DNA from: Clostridia bacterium
Lineage (GTDB): Bacteria; Bacillota; Clostridia; Oscillospirales; CAG-272
Reading direction: 5' to 3'
Length of the DNA: 56,026 nucleotides
Assembly: GCA_017502135.1 (NCBI GenBank)
Contig: JAFVVP010000009.1
Span: 1-56,026, forward strand
Under the pieces are notes generated by a model. That model had not been told where the DNA came from and did no database searches. It saw only the letters and a list, made by a program, of their open reading frames with translations. The translations under genes and the position numbers were made by a program. Each line of letters begins with the position of its first letter. Position 1 is the first letter of the stretch. This document shows positions 26,833-35,783 of the stretch, in pieces.

Positions 26833-27720
26833 TCAGCCGAACGCCGGCTCTTTCACAGGCGGCAGAAGGCGCTCTGCGTTTCCGTGGTAGAATTTCTCGA
26901 GGAAATCCTCGGGCAGATCGAGCGTATCAATAAACTCCGCGAGCGTATTCTTGAAATGATCGCGACCATAAAGGAATCGGTCGGGATAGGTAAGGAAAAG
27001 TTTCTTCGTGTATTCGGGATCACGGGTAAGCGCGTTGAGTCCGGAATCCGCAGAACAGTCAATGTAGAGGTTACTGTATTTTTCAAGCATCCTCTCGATT
27101 CTGCCGCCGGGGATCACGGGCCCCTTCGGGCAGCTTACGGTCTCCCAAAGATTATCGTTTGAGATGTGCGCCCAGAATCCGGGGGCGTGACCGAGAAAGT
27201 TCGTCTCGGGACACTGACGGAGCAGATTTTCAAAGTTGTCGATGCCGCCGCCGTACCAATAATGACGGCGCGGGAACTCCACACCCGGCCGACGGTAGGG
27301 ATAGTCAAAATGGAGCGTTACGGGTACGCCCTCTTCCCCGCAGAAGCGGAACAGATCGACCGCATCGGGATTGTCGTACGTAATACGGAGTTTCACCTCA
27401 CCGCACACCTGTACGCTGTACGTATTGATCGCCTTCCGCATCTTCACGATTGCGGCGGGATCACGCGGATCAGGGGCATAGCCGAGAATAAAACGATCGG
27501 GCGCGTAGCGTTTGTACTCGAGGCATCTGAAAAACAGAGTCGGTCCGTACTCACCGGGTGCCACGAGACAGTTTCTGGATCGGGGATTGTACTCGTCCTC
27601 CGGCGCCTCACAGGAAAGCAGCCATGTTTTGGCGATCCCGAGTTTATCCATGTTCTGCACATGCCGTTCGGCATCGTATCCGGCAAAATCGGGATGATTG
27701 TGTGCATCAATTTTCATCAT
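26833..27720 (-). CDS. Amidohydrolase-2 family protein
   Basis: 295 residues starting MMKIDAHNHPDFAGYD, with the HxH-type metal site. A NFLGHAPGFW block and a closing Asp-containing segment FLYGRDHFKN follow. The fold is that of decarboxylase/lactonase-type amidohydrolases acting on small carbon acids. It is the first gene of the minus-strand operon and has a sigma-A-like promoter at 27775-27803. It differs clearly from the amidohydrolase at 8639. Confidence 0.85.
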   Translation of the reverse strand: MMKIDAHNHPDFAGYDAERHVQNMDKLGIAKTWLLSCEAPEDEYNPRSRNCLVAPGEYGPTLFFRCLEYKRYAPDRFILGYAPDPRDPAAIVKMRKAINTYSVQVCGEVKLRITYDNPDAVDLFRFCGEEGVPVTLHFDYPYRRPGVEFPRRHYWYGGGIDNFENLLRQCPETNFLGHAPGFWAHISNDNLWETVSCPKGPVIPGGRIERMLEKYSNLYIDCSADSGLNALTRDPEYTKKLFLTYPDRFLYGRDHFKNTLAEFIDTLDLPEDFLEKFYHGNAERLLPPVKEPAFG

Positions 27721-27774
27721 ATCCCAAAAACCTCCGTATCAGCTTATCATTTTCACGTTTTTACACGCGAGTAT

Positions 27775-27803
27775 ATCTTACCATAAGTGCCGTAAAATTG
27801 CAA
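27775..27803 (-). promoter_or_regulatory. Promoter for the amidohydrolase-SGNH-GH operon
   Basis: On the minus strand TTGCAA (27803-27798), 17-nt spacer, TAAGAT (27780-27775), about 55 nt upstream of the first gene. Confidence 0.6.
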
Positions 27804-27843
27804 CGATTTTGCAAACTTTTCTGCCCAAAAACAGAAAAAAGAG

Positions 27844-27871
27844 TTGACAGAAGATTTTTTTGTTCTATAAT
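27844..27871 (+). promoter_or_regulatory. Promoter for pepF
   Basis: TTGACA (27844-27849), 16-nt spacer, TATAAT (27866-27871). The pepF start lies 63 nt downstream behind AAAGGAG. Confidence 0.78.
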
Positions 27872-27934
27872 TAAATTGTAAGAATATGCATAGTCCAAAA
27901 CCCGATCATTTCAACCCAAAGGAGAAAAGAACAC

Positions 27935-29716
27935 ATGGAATGTAAAGCACGAAATGAAATGAATCCCGCCTACCAGTGGGACTTCTCTCACATCTATCCG
28001 ACCTACGAAGCATGGGAGACGGCATACGCCGAAGCACAGGCGGCAACCGCTGAACTTTCCACCCTGCCCGGCACGCTCGGCACGAGTCCCGAATCGCTTA
28101 AATCCGCCCTTGACAAGGTATACGAAGCCGCTGAAAAAGCAGAGCTCGTCTCGCTCTATGCGTTCCTCCACAAAAGTTCGGACAACGGCGATTCCAAAAA
28201 TCAGACGATGGAGGGCCGCGCCGTACAGCTCGGCATGGCGCTGCAGGCGGCTACCGCTTTTATCGATCCCGAACTTCTGAGCATCGACAAGGATACCCTT
28301 GACGCGTGGCTGCAGCTCGATCTCTTGAAGGGCTACCGGCACATGATCGAGGACACCACCCGCGGTGCCGCGCATATTCTCGATGCGGAAAAAGAGCAGA
28401 TGCTCGCGATGCTCGGCGATGCCGCCGGCACACCCAGAAACGCTTTTGATATGCTGGAAAGCGTGGATATGACGTTCCCGCCCGTGCACGACGAAAACGG
28501 GAACGAGATTCCCCTCACCCACGGCACGTACGGCGTCTATCTCCACAGCCGGAACCCCGAGGTGCGTAAGGAAGCGTACGAAACGTATTTCAAGGAATTC
28601 GGCAAATACATCAACACGTTCTCTGCCCTCTACGCGGGATCGGTAAAATTTGATACATTCTATGCAAGAGTGCGCGGTTACTCCTCTGCCTGCGAGGCGG
28701 CTCTCTTCCACAGCAACGTACCGGTAAGCGTATACGACAGCCTCATTGAGGCGATCCACGGCGGCTTACCGATCATGAAACGCTATCTCGCTCTGCGCAA
28801 AAAGATTCTCGGTATGGATTCCCTCGGCATGTACGATCTCTACTGCCCGATGGTGGACGACGTCGAATACCCCGCCACTTTTGAAGAAGGTATGGATCTC
28901 GTTCACAAGGCGACCGCTCCGCTCGGCGCACGCTATCAGGAGCTTCTCGACATGGCCGAGAAGAATCACTGGATGGACGTATACGAAAACAAGGGCAAGA
29001 CGACCGGTGCGTTCTCCTGCGGCGTACACGGTGTGCACCCGTACGTTCTTCTGAACTACACGGACACCCTCCAGGATGCGTACACGCTCGCGCATGAGCT
29101 TGGCCACGCCATGCACTCCTATCTCTCCTCCGAGAAGCAGGATTTCGCCAACCACAGATACAGAATCCTCGTTGCCGAGGTTGCCTCCACGGTCAACGAA
29201 GTGCTCCTCACGAAATATCTCCTCACCGTGGAGACGGACAAAAAGCGCCGCGCGTACATCCTCAACCACTTCCTTGAAGAGTTCCGCACGACCGTATTCC
29301 GTCAGACGCTGTTTGCCGAATTCGAGCGGAAGGCACACGACGTGTATATGAACGGTCAGCCGCTGACCGCCGAGCTTCTGAACGGTATGTACAGAGAACT
29401 GAATCTCAAATACTACGAGGGCGCGGACGTGGGCGAGCTGCACGATATCGAATGGGCGCGGATCCCGCATTTCTATAACGCGTTCTACGTATATCAGTAC
29501 GCGACCGGCTTCTGCTCTGCCGTGGCGATCGCAAACCGCATTCTCGAGACGGGCGATGCCTCCGATTATCTCAACTTCCTCTCGACCGGCGGCAGCGATT
29601 ATCCGCTGGAAGAACTCAAGATCGCAGGCGTTGACCTCACAAAGCCCGACACGGTTGAAAACGCGCTTAAAGTGTTCGACGAAACGCTCAAAGAACTGGA
29701 AGAACTGCTCGGTTAA
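27935..29716 (+). CDS. pepF: Oligoendopeptidase F (M3 metallopeptidase)
   Basis: 593-residue cytoplasmic zinc peptidase that degrades short peptides. The M3 signature HELGHAMHSY begins at about residue 387, with a downstream Glu-containing VAEVASTVNE segment supplying the third ligand. Length and motif order are normal for PepF. Single-gene unit with its own promoter and terminator. The symbol follows the family. Confidence 0.94.
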   Translation: MECKARNEMNPAYQWDFSHIYPTYEAWETAYAEAQAATAELSTLPGTLGTSPESLKSALDKVYEAAEKAELVSLYAFLHKSSDNGDSKNQTMEGRAVQLGMALQAATAFIDPELLSIDKDTLDAWLQLDLLKGYRHMIEDTTRGAAHILDAEKEQMLAMLGDAAGTPRNAFDMLESVDMTFPPVHDENGNEIPLTHGTYGVYLHSRNPEVRKEAYETYFKEFGKYINTFSALYAGSVKFDTFYARVRGYSSACEAALFHSNVPVSVYDSLIEAIHGGLPIMKRYLALRKKILGMDSLGMYDLYCPMVDDVEYPATFEEGMDLVHKATAPLGARYQELLDMAEKNHWMDVYENKGKTTGAFSCGVHGVHPYVLLNYTDTLQDAYTLAHELGHAMHSYLSSEKQDFANHRYRILVAEVASTVNEVLLTKYLLTVETDKKRRAYILNHFLEEFRTTVFRQTLFAEFERKAHDVYMNGQPLTAELLNGMYRELNLKYYEGADVGELHDIEWARIPHFYNAFYVYQYATGFCSAVAIANRILETGDASDYLNFLSTGGSDYPLEELKIAGVDLTKPDTVENALKVFDETLKELEELLG

Positions 29717-29725
29717 TAGAAGGAG

Positions 29726-29793
29726 TTGTTGCATTTATAAAAGCAACAAATTCCATTGGAATTTCAAATATTTTCGTCTTCGCCGAAAATATT
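29726..29793. repeat. Run of small inverted repeats behind pepF
   Basis: Three perfect stems occur in 68 bases: TTGTTGC/GCAACAA (29726-29732/29743-29749), AAATTCC/GGAATTT (29748-29754/29758-29764, overlapping the first) and AATATTTTCG/CGAAAATATT (29767-29776/29784-29793). They directly precede the pepF terminator. They look like an intergenic repeat unit. No second copy was noticed in the window. Confidence 0.5.
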
Positions 29794-29794
29794 C

Positions 29795-29827
29795 GGGGCT
29801 GTCGCGTTTAGCTGCGACAGCCCCTTC
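29795..29827. terminator. Terminator between pepF and the AraC-family gene
   Basis: Perfect 11-bp GC-rich stem GGGGCTGTCGC/GCGACAGCCCC with an 8-nt loop, between convergent genes. Confidence 0.8.
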
Positions 29828-29828
29828 T

Positions 29829-30641
29829 TCATGCTTTCATATAGCGTGCAAACGAACGGCGGCGGAACTGCATTGGCGTATATCCCGTCTCCTTTTTGAA
29901 GATCGCGCCGAAATACGACTGGGACGAAAAGCCGCACTGCTGGGCGATCTCGGAAAGCGAATATTCCGAATCGGCAAGAAGCTGCTTCGCTTTACCGATT
30001 CTCTGCCTCAGAAGATATTTCTGCGGCGTCTCATTCGTCAGTTTCCGAAACAGATCCTGAAAATAATTCGTGGAGTATCCCGTAACCTCCGCCAAGGTCT
30101 CGACGCGGATCTGCTCGTTCATATGCTCATTCATATAGTCCATCGCTTTTACGATCGGCGTCGTGCGGGGCTTTGCATACATCTGCAGATACTGCTTGTT
30201 CTGCGGCGTATCGCACTTCATATAGTAAAAGAGCTCGAGCATCTTCGCCATAACGAACTCGTCCGAGGTATCCCCCTCGGGCTTTGCAAGATGCTCCATC
30301 AATTCTTCAAACGACCGCTTATACTTGCGGCTGTCGATCATCTGAAAGAAATTGGGCGCGTTTGCAAGGAGTGAGTAGAATTCGCTCGACTCGCTCACGT
30401 CGAAATAGATGTACAGACACCGAAACGGCAGAATACTGTACGATTTCTGCTGCGGCTTTCGGAGGAGCACCGTATCCGCCACGTGCGCACACGATTTATA
30501 ATCAATATACGATACACCGCCGCCGGAGAGGATATATTCAATTTCAAAATTCGCGGCCGTTCTGACGACCGTTTCCTTTTGTCCCGGGAACATGGCGGTA
30601 CTGTCAAACACGCCGTATTTTACGATGTCACAGATACGCAC
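29829..30641 (-). CDS. AraC-family transcriptional regulator
   Basis: 270 residues. The N-terminal cupin-like ligand domain (about 1-120; 'FEIEYILSGGGVSYID') precedes the C-terminal double helix-turn-helix of the AraC type (about 165-265; RVETLAEVTGYSTNYFQDLF and LSEIAQQCGFSSQSYFGAIF). Starts with GTG at 30641 behind GGGGAG. It is divergent from the enolase-superfamily dehydratase gene 156 nt away, so it probably controls that gene pair in response to a sugar-derived ligand. Confidence 0.92.
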   Translation of the reverse strand: MRICDIVKYGVFDSTAMFPGQKETVVRTAANFEIEYILSGGGVSYIDYKSCAHVADTVLLRKPQQKSYSILPFRCLYIYFDVSESSEFYSLLANAPNFFQMIDSRKYKRSFEELMEHLAKPEGDTSDEFVMAKMLELFYYMKCDTPQNKQYLQMYAKPRTTPIVKAMDYMNEHMNEQIRVETLAEVTGYSTNYFQDLFRKLTNETPQKYLLRQRIGKAKQLLADSEYSLSEIAQQCGFSSQSYFGAIFKKETGYTPMQFRRRSFARYMKA

Positions 30642-30797
30642 TCTCGCAACTCCCCTTTCTACCTTTTTATTATAATAAAAATATCCGCCTTCGTCAACAA
30701 AAATCTGTGAAATTTAACAAAACTGCCCCGTTTTCTTATATATTACGAAAGACGGGTATGATACAATACAAATAAAGTAATAAAAAAGGAGAATTCT

Positions 30798-31958
30798 ATG
30801 AAAATCACCGACATAAAATCCTTCGTTGTGGACTGCTTCCGCACAAACTGGGTATTCGTCAAGGTATACACGGATGAGGGTATCACCGGCGTTGGAGAAG
30901 GCACGCTGGAATACAAGGAGAAGGCGCTGGTAGGTGCCATCGAGCACATCCGCTCCTATCTTATCGGCAAGGATCCCCGTCAGATCGAAAAACACTACCA
31001 CGATATCTACCGCGACGCCTACTGGCGCGGCGGTGCGGTTCTCATGAGCGCACTCTCCGCCGTGGAGATGGCTCTTTGGGACATTCTCGGCAAATCTTTG
31101 AACGTACCCGTATATCAGCTGCTCGGCGGCAAGGTAAACGATGAGTGCCGCATCTACATAAACGGCTGGTTCGCCGGCGCGAAGACCCCCGAGGAATTCG
31201 GTGCAAAAGCCAAGGAAGCCGTAAAAAAAGGCGTAACCGCCATGAAGTGGGATCCCTTCGGCAAAAATTATCTCCAAATCTCCAATAAGGATCTGAGCAC
31301 TGCCCTCGAATGTATCGGCGCCGTACGTGACGCAGTCGGTAACGAAGTGGATCTCCTCATCGAGGCTCACGGCCGCTTTGACGTTCCCACAGGTATCAAA
31401 ATCGCCAAGGAAGTAGCACAGTTCAAGCCGATGCTCCTTGAAGAGCCCGTTCCGCCGAACAACCTCGAGGCACTCAAAGCCGTACGCGACAAGTCTCCCG
31501 TAGCAATCTCCGCAGGCGAGCGTCTGTACACCCGATTTGATTACAACGAGCTCTTCCGTCTGCGCGCGGCAGACTACATTCAGCCCGATATCTCTCACGC
31601 AGGCGGTATTATGGAACTGAAAAAACTGGCGGCAATCGCCGAGGCAAACTATATCCCGTTCGCACCGCATAACCCCTCGGGACCGATTGCCAACGCCGCT
31701 ACGCTCCAGATCGCGGCCTGCTGCCCGAACTTCTGCATTCTCGAAATTATGTACAGCGACGTGGATTACCGCAAATTCATCACCAATGAGAACCTCGTTT
31801 ACGAGGACGGTAAGATCAAGATCGGCGACAAGCCCGGTCTCGGCATCGACCTGAACGAAGAGGAATGCCTCAAGCACCCGTACGTGGAGCACAATCTGCG
31901 CCACTACACCGGTGCCCTTACCGACATCCGTCCCCCGAAAACGGAATTCTATTTCTAA
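30798..31958 (+). CDS. Mandelate racemase/enolase-superfamily dehydratase (galactonate-dehydratase-like)
   Basis: 386 residues. An N-terminal capping domain (MKITDIKSFVVDCFRTNWVF) leads to a (beta/alpha)7 barrel with the metal/base blocks DLLIEAHGRFD, MLLEEPVPP, AISAGERL and the late QPDISHAGG. The His in AHGRFD and the second His in 'FAPHNPSGP' are typical of sugar-acid dehydratases such as D-galactonate dehydratase. The exact sugar acid cannot be fixed. It is first in a two-gene operon with an SDR oxidoreductase (19-nt gap) and divergent from an AraC regulator. Confidence 0.87.
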   Translation: MKITDIKSFVVDCFRTNWVFVKVYTDEGITGVGEGTLEYKEKALVGAIEHIRSYLIGKDPRQIEKHYHDIYRDAYWRGGAVLMSALSAVEMALWDILGKSLNVPVYQLLGGKVNDECRIYINGWFAGAKTPEEFGAKAKEAVKKGVTAMKWDPFGKNYLQISNKDLSTALECIGAVRDAVGNEVDLLIEAHGRFDVPTGIKIAKEVAQFKPMLLEEPVPPNNLEALKAVRDKSPVAISAGERLYTRFDYNELFRLRAADYIQPDISHAGGIMELKKLAAIAEANYIPFAPHNPSGPIANAATLQIAACCPNFCILEIMYSDVDYRKFITNENLVYEDGKIKIGDKPGLGIDLNEEECLKHPYVEHNLRHYTGALTDIRPPKTEFYF

Positions 31959-31977
31959 TCAAGAAGGAGCATCTCCT

Positions 31978-32754
31978 ATGAAAACCGTACTGATTACCGG
32001 TGCGACCGTAAACACCGGCTACGGAATCGCCAAAAAATTTGCATCGAAAAACTGGAACGTCGTCATCACCGGTCGTGATATTGACCGCGTGCCCGCCGCC
32101 GCGGAAAGACTGCAAAACGAGTATCCCGACGTTACCGTGCTCGGGTATGTGCTGAATGCCGTCCGACCCGACAACACGATCGACGAGGAAGCGGTAACGA
32201 ATCTGTTCTCTGATCTCGACCGCAAGGGCTTGTTCGTGGAATGCCTCGTTCTGAACGCCGCCAACCTCGGCATCCGTCAGAGAATCTTTGAAAATCCTCT
32301 TTCCGATTTCATTAATGTTCTGCACACCAATGTTACCCTCAACTATCTCCTCATCGAGACGGCGGCTCGCCGTATGAAAGAGGAAAAAAACGGCAGCGTC
32401 GTGTTTATCAACTCCAACACCGCGTACCGCGCAATCCCTGATCGGATCGCGTACTGCACCTCGAAGGGTGCACAGCTTTCCATGATGCGCGCCTTGGCAC
32501 TCGATCTGGGCAAATACAACATCCGCGTGAATGCCGTTCTCCCCGGTATGATCAAAACAGATCGCTGGGAATCGAACTACAACGACTGCAAAAATGCGCC
32601 CTCCAACTTCACGCCCCTCGGCGACATCGCGGAGTTCGCAGATATCGCCGATGCTGTCTGGTATTTTGCCGCACACGCACGCAACACCACCGGTGCGGAA
32701 CTCGCCGTGGACGGCGGCAATATGATCCAGCTTTATCCCATCATCCCGGAATAA
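31978..32754 (+). CDS. Short-chain dehydrogenase/reductase
   Basis: 258 residues from the ATG at 31978 behind AAGGAG. The upstream open frame overlaps the previous gene. The Rossmann glycine motif appears as TGATVNTGYGIA (variant of TGxxxGxG). Catalytic Ser lies in VVFINSNTA and Tyr-Lys in YCTSK. The C-terminus has AVDGGNMIQ. Likely an NAD(P)-dependent sugar or sugar-acid oxidoreductase working with the dehydratase. Confidence 0.9.
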   Translation: MKTVLITGATVNTGYGIAKKFASKNWNVVITGRDIDRVPAAAERLQNEYPDVTVLGYVLNAVRPDNTIDEEAVTNLFSDLDRKGLFVECLVLNAANLGIRQRIFENPLSDFINVLHTNVTLNYLLIETAARRMKEEKNGSVVFINSNTAYRAIPDRIAYCTSKGAQLSMMRALALDLGKYNIRVNAVLPGMIKTDRWESNYNDCKNAPSNFTPLGDIAEFADIADAVWYFAAHARNTTGAELAVDGGNMIQLYPIIPE

Positions 32755-32761
32755 TGAGACA

Positions 32762-32796
32762 AGGACAGAGAACGTGAAGTTCTCTGTCCTCTTTTT
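32762..32796 (+). terminator. Terminator behind the SDR gene
   Basis: Perfect 12-bp stem AGGACAGAGAAC/GTTCTCTGTCCT with a 5-nt loop, followed by CTTTTTT. Confidence 0.9.
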
Positions 32797-32851
32797 TGCC
32801 CCCAACCCCACTCGCGGTAGAGTTTTACACAAAAAATCTAAAAGAAATCGC

Positions 32852-32880
32852 TTGCAAATACCTTTCGGCTGTGTTATGAT
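32852..32880 (+). promoter_or_regulatory. Promoter for the HTH-kinase/murQ operon
   Basis: TTGCAA, 17-nt spacer, TATGAT (32875-32880), 29 nt before the ATG. A regulator encoded in its own first gene could bind here. Confidence 0.65.
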
Positions 32881-32909
32881 AAGGTAAGAACACAAGAAAA
32901 GGTACATAT

Positions 32910-34049
32910 ATGAACGATTACACGAAAAAATTTGCTGAAAACGTAAAAAGGCTTCGCAAAGCCCACAACATCACGCAAAAGGAACTGGCAGACAAAATCG
33001 GCTACTCGGAAAAAGCCGTCTCCAAATGGGAGTGCGCCGCAAGCGTGCCGGATGTGGAAGCCCTCTTCACGCTGTCGAGACATTTCAACGTGCGTATCGA
33101 CGATCTGTTCAAGGATTCCTCGGAGATTTATTTCTTGGGCATAGACGGCGGCGGTACGAAAACAGCCTTTGCCCTTGCTGATAAGACGGGCAAGGTCCTC
33201 CGCACGCATGAATGCGAGGGTTGCAACCCGATGGACATCGGCATCGACGCCTCGAAGAAGATCCTCGCAGACGGTATCTATGCGATCACCGAGGGCATTG
33301 CCCTCTCATCCGTCGTTCTGTTCGCGGGCATTGCGGGAGGAGGCTCTCCCCATATGCATGCCGCACTCGGGGAGCATTTCGCATCGCTCGGGTTTGCTGC
33401 CTCGTGGAACGATTCGGATAACGCCAACATCATCGCTGCCGGCATCGGTAACGACGACGGCATCGCCATGATTACCGGCACGGGCATTTTTGCTATGGCA
33501 CAGATCGGAGGCGAACGCTCCCGCGTTGCCGGCTGGGGATATCTCATCGACAACGGCGGCAGTGCCTATAACGTAGGCAGAGACGGTCTGAACGCCTACT
33601 ACTGCGCCCTCGACGGATCCGCGCCAAAGACCGCCCTCACCGAAGCGATCGACACCCATACGGGTATGACTCCGCAACAGCTGCTCGGCGCCATTTACGC
33701 GGGCGGCAAAAGGAAGATCGCCTCGTTCGCGCCCTTGGTTTACAAAACCGCACGCGCGGGAGACAAGGTTGCCGCAGACATCGTGGAAAAGAATATAGCG
33801 GCAATCGCTCTCGTGGTTGAAACGGCAGGCAAGCGCTTTCAAAAAACGCCGATTCGCGTCGTATTCGCCGGCGGCTTAACGAAAGAGCCCGATTTCCTCG
33901 AATCCGTACAAAAACATCTTTCTGAGCCCGAACGCTTTGACCTTGCGCGCATCCCCTGCTCGCCCGTGGAGGGTGCCGTTCGCTTGGCTATGGAAAAATG
34001 GGAACAATACAATACACCGCAAAAGGAGAAACAGTATGCAAAGAACTGA
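32910..34049 (+). CDS. XRE helix-turn-helix fused to a BadF/BadG-type amino-sugar kinase (MurK/NagK-like)
   Basis: 379 residues. Residues 1-68 are a complete XRE/Cro-type DNA-binding domain (LRKAHNITQKELADKIGYSE, recognition helix KAVSKWECAAS). From about 75 on it is an ASKHA-fold kinase of the BadF/BadG/NagK group: FLGIDGGGTKTAFALAD (phosphate-1), NDSDNANIIAAGIG, GIAMITGTGIFA (phosphate-2) and GWGYLIDNGGSAYNVGRD. Clostridial MurK, which phosphorylates MurNAc and GlcNAc, belongs to this family and is likewise next to murQ. The last 14 nt overlap murQ. Inference: a bifunctional sensor-kinase repressor of its own operon. Confidence 0.88.
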   Translation: MNDYTKKFAENVKRLRKAHNITQKELADKIGYSEKAVSKWECAASVPDVEALFTLSRHFNVRIDDLFKDSSEIYFLGIDGGGTKTAFALADKTGKVLRTHECEGCNPMDIGIDASKKILADGIYAITEGIALSSVVLFAGIAGGGSPHMHAALGEHFASLGFAASWNDSDNANIIAAGIGNDDGIAMITGTGIFAMAQIGGERSRVAGWGYLIDNGGSAYNVGRDGLNAYYCALDGSAPKTALTEAIDTHTGMTPQQLLGAIYAGGKRKIASFAPLVYKTARAGDKVAADIVEKNIAAIALVVETAGKRFQKTPIRVVFAGGLTKEPDFLESVQKHLSEPERFDLARIPCSPVEGAVRLAMEKWEQYNTPQKEKQYAKN

Positions 34050-34851
34050 ACAGCGCAACCCCAACACGATGCACATCGACACCGCGTCTACCGCGGAAAT
34101 CATGCAGATGATCCAGAACGAAAACTACAACGCCGTAAAAGCCGTCGGTGAAGCGATCCCCGCCATCACCCGCGCTTGCGACAGCATCACGGAAGGCCTC
34201 AAGGCGGGTGGCCGCCTCATCTACATCGGTGCCGGCACCTCCGGCCGTCTCGGCATTCTCGATGCGGTAGAGTGTCCGCCCACGTACGGCGTATCGCCCG
34301 AGCTCGTCAGCGGCATTATCGCCGGCGGTGAAAAATGCCTGACGCAGGCATCCGAGGGTGCTGAGGACAGCGCAGAGGCAGGCGTTCGTGATATCGCCGC
34401 AAAGAACCTCATCCCCGCCGACCGCGTCGTCGGTATCTCGGCGGCAGGCAACGCGGCTTACGTCGCAGAAGCGCTCAAATACGCGCGGAGCGTCGGATGC
34501 GTAACGATCGGCATCACCAACAACGCAGGTAGCCGTCTCGACGTGGAATCCGATATCTCCATTCTGGTAGATACTGGCGCTGAGGTTATCACCGGCTCCA
34601 CCCGAATGAAAGCAGGCACGTCGCAAAAGCTGATCCTCAATATGATGTCTACCTGTGCGATGATTCAGGCAGGCAACGTTATGGAAAATTTGATGATCAA
34701 TCTGAAGCCGACGAATGAAAAACTCCGCCGCCGCGTCTTTTCCATCGTGAAGGAGCTCACCGGGCTTGAAGCCGAGGAGTCCCTCCCGTATCTCGAAAAG
34801 CACGACTGGTCGATCCGTGCAGCCGTAGAAGAAATCCGCGCGCAGAAGTAA
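34036..34851 (+). CDS. murQ: N-acetylmuramic acid 6-phosphate etherase
   Basis: Cleaves the lactyl ether of MurNAc-6-P to give GlcNAc-6-P and D-lactate in wall recycling. 271 residues from the ATG at 34036 behind AAAGGAG, overlapping the kinase end by 14 nt. The SIS-domain block LIYIGAGTSGRLGILDAVEC and the later GSTRMKAGTSQK motif are diagnostic for MurQ. It is slightly shorter than the ~298-residue E. coli enzyme. Together with the upstream kinase it can feed both MurNAc and GlcNAc into amino-sugar metabolism. Confidence 0.95.
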   Translation: MQRTEQRNPNTMHIDTASTAEIMQMIQNENYNAVKAVGEAIPAITRACDSITEGLKAGGRLIYIGAGTSGRLGILDAVECPPTYGVSPELVSGIIAGGEKCLTQASEGAEDSAEAGVRDIAAKNLIPADRVVGISAAGNAAYVAEALKYARSVGCVTIGITNNAGSRLDVESDISILVDTGAEVITGSTRMKAGTSQKLILNMMSTCAMIQAGNVMENLMINLKPTNEKLRRRVFSIVKELTGLEAEESLPYLEKHDWSIRAAVEEIRAQK

Positions 34852-34863
34852 TCCGTATAAACT

Positions 34864-34898
34864 AAAAGCGTATTCCGCTGATGGCGGAATACGCTTTT
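34864..34898. terminator. Strong bidirectional terminator behind murQ
   Basis: Perfect 15-bp stem (34864-34878/34884-34898) AAAAGCGTATTCCGC with a 5-nt loop, ending in a T run. It lies between convergent genes. Confidence 0.92.
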
Positions 34899-35783
34899 TT
34901 ATTTGCAGATAACCGTGTATTTGGGGATCAGCCGAATGGGATGCCACGACTGTTTGGCACGCCTCAGCCCCTCGTCCCCCATATCCTCTTCCCGATTGAT
35001 GTACAGAACGGCGGGATCGCGCACGGATGAAGCAAACGCGGTTGAAAGCATCGGATATGCACCGACGTAGGACGTATCCGCCTTCTCCACGTGGACGTAC
35101 AAGGTGTCGCCGATGACGTCGCCCACAGTAACGCCCACTACGTTTTCTCCGACCGTCAGAAGCGCGCCACGCATACCGTACAGTTCGTAATTGTCAAACA
35201 ATTCTAAAATCGCCTCGTGCTCCGCCATCGCCATAGAGCTTCCGTCCGATACCCGCGCGTACTGCGCCATGATAAACGCGCGCGCCGCCGAAATATTCTC
35301 CGGAGCGATCGGCAAAAGCGCCGCCTCGGGGTACGTCCTTCTGAAGCGACTTATGAAGTTTCGCTGCCCGTGATACCTTTTCCCCTGAACAGACTCAAAT
35401 GCGGCTTTGGCGTACAGATAATCCGCCCAATCCGTTTCTTCGGTAATCTCAACGGTATCAAACGCCGCGCGAAGTGCGGGCAGATCCTCCGAGGAGGTAA
35501 AGCAGAACCGCATCCCACCGCCGCCGAATTCGTTCCGGAGCGTTATAAGTGCTCGTTCGGGATTCTGACCGACGGGGAACGTGTACATTTCGCCGCTGTC
35601 AAAATACCGCGCGCGCAAAAGAAGCGTGTCGTGCGCGACTGCATATTCCGTCCGGAAATAGCGCCGCCACATAAACGTAGTGCCCGCGGTATAATCACAC
35701 GTGCGGCGTTTTTTCTTATCCGCGGTAAAAAAAGCGCGAAGTGAGGAATATTCACTGAGCGTCAGAGGCGTAAAGGAAAGCAT
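34899..35783 (-). CDS. DUF2156 (phosphatidylglycerol lysyltransferase C-terminal-like) GNAT-fold protein
   Basis: About 294 residues from the ATG at 35783 (MLSFTPLTLSEYSSL), which matches where this family usually begins. The open frame continues upstream to 35879, but that ATG lacks a ribosome site. The tandem GNAT-like fold resembles the aminoacyltransferase domain of MprF (blocks 'YLYAKAAFESVQGKRYHGQRN', read in two parts, and NREEDMGDEGLRRAKQSWHP). There is no membrane flippase part. Stand-alone versions are common in gut Clostridia and their acceptor is unknown; they may aminoacylate a lipid or a wall component. Confidence 0.78.
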   Translation of the reverse strand: MLSFTPLTLSEYSSLRAFFTADKKKRRTCDYTAGTTFMWRRYFRTEYAVAHDTLLLRARYFDSGEMYTFPVGQNPERALITLRNEFGGGGMRFCFTSSEDLPALRAAFDTVEITEETDWADYLYAKAAFESVQGKRYHGQRNFISRFRRTYPEAALLPIAPENISAARAFIMAQYARVSDGSSMAMAEHEAILELFDNYELYGMRGALLTVGENVVGVTVGDVIGDTLYVHVEKADTSYVGAYPMLSTAFASSVRDPAVLYINREEDMGDEGLRRAKQSWHPIRLIPKYTVICK

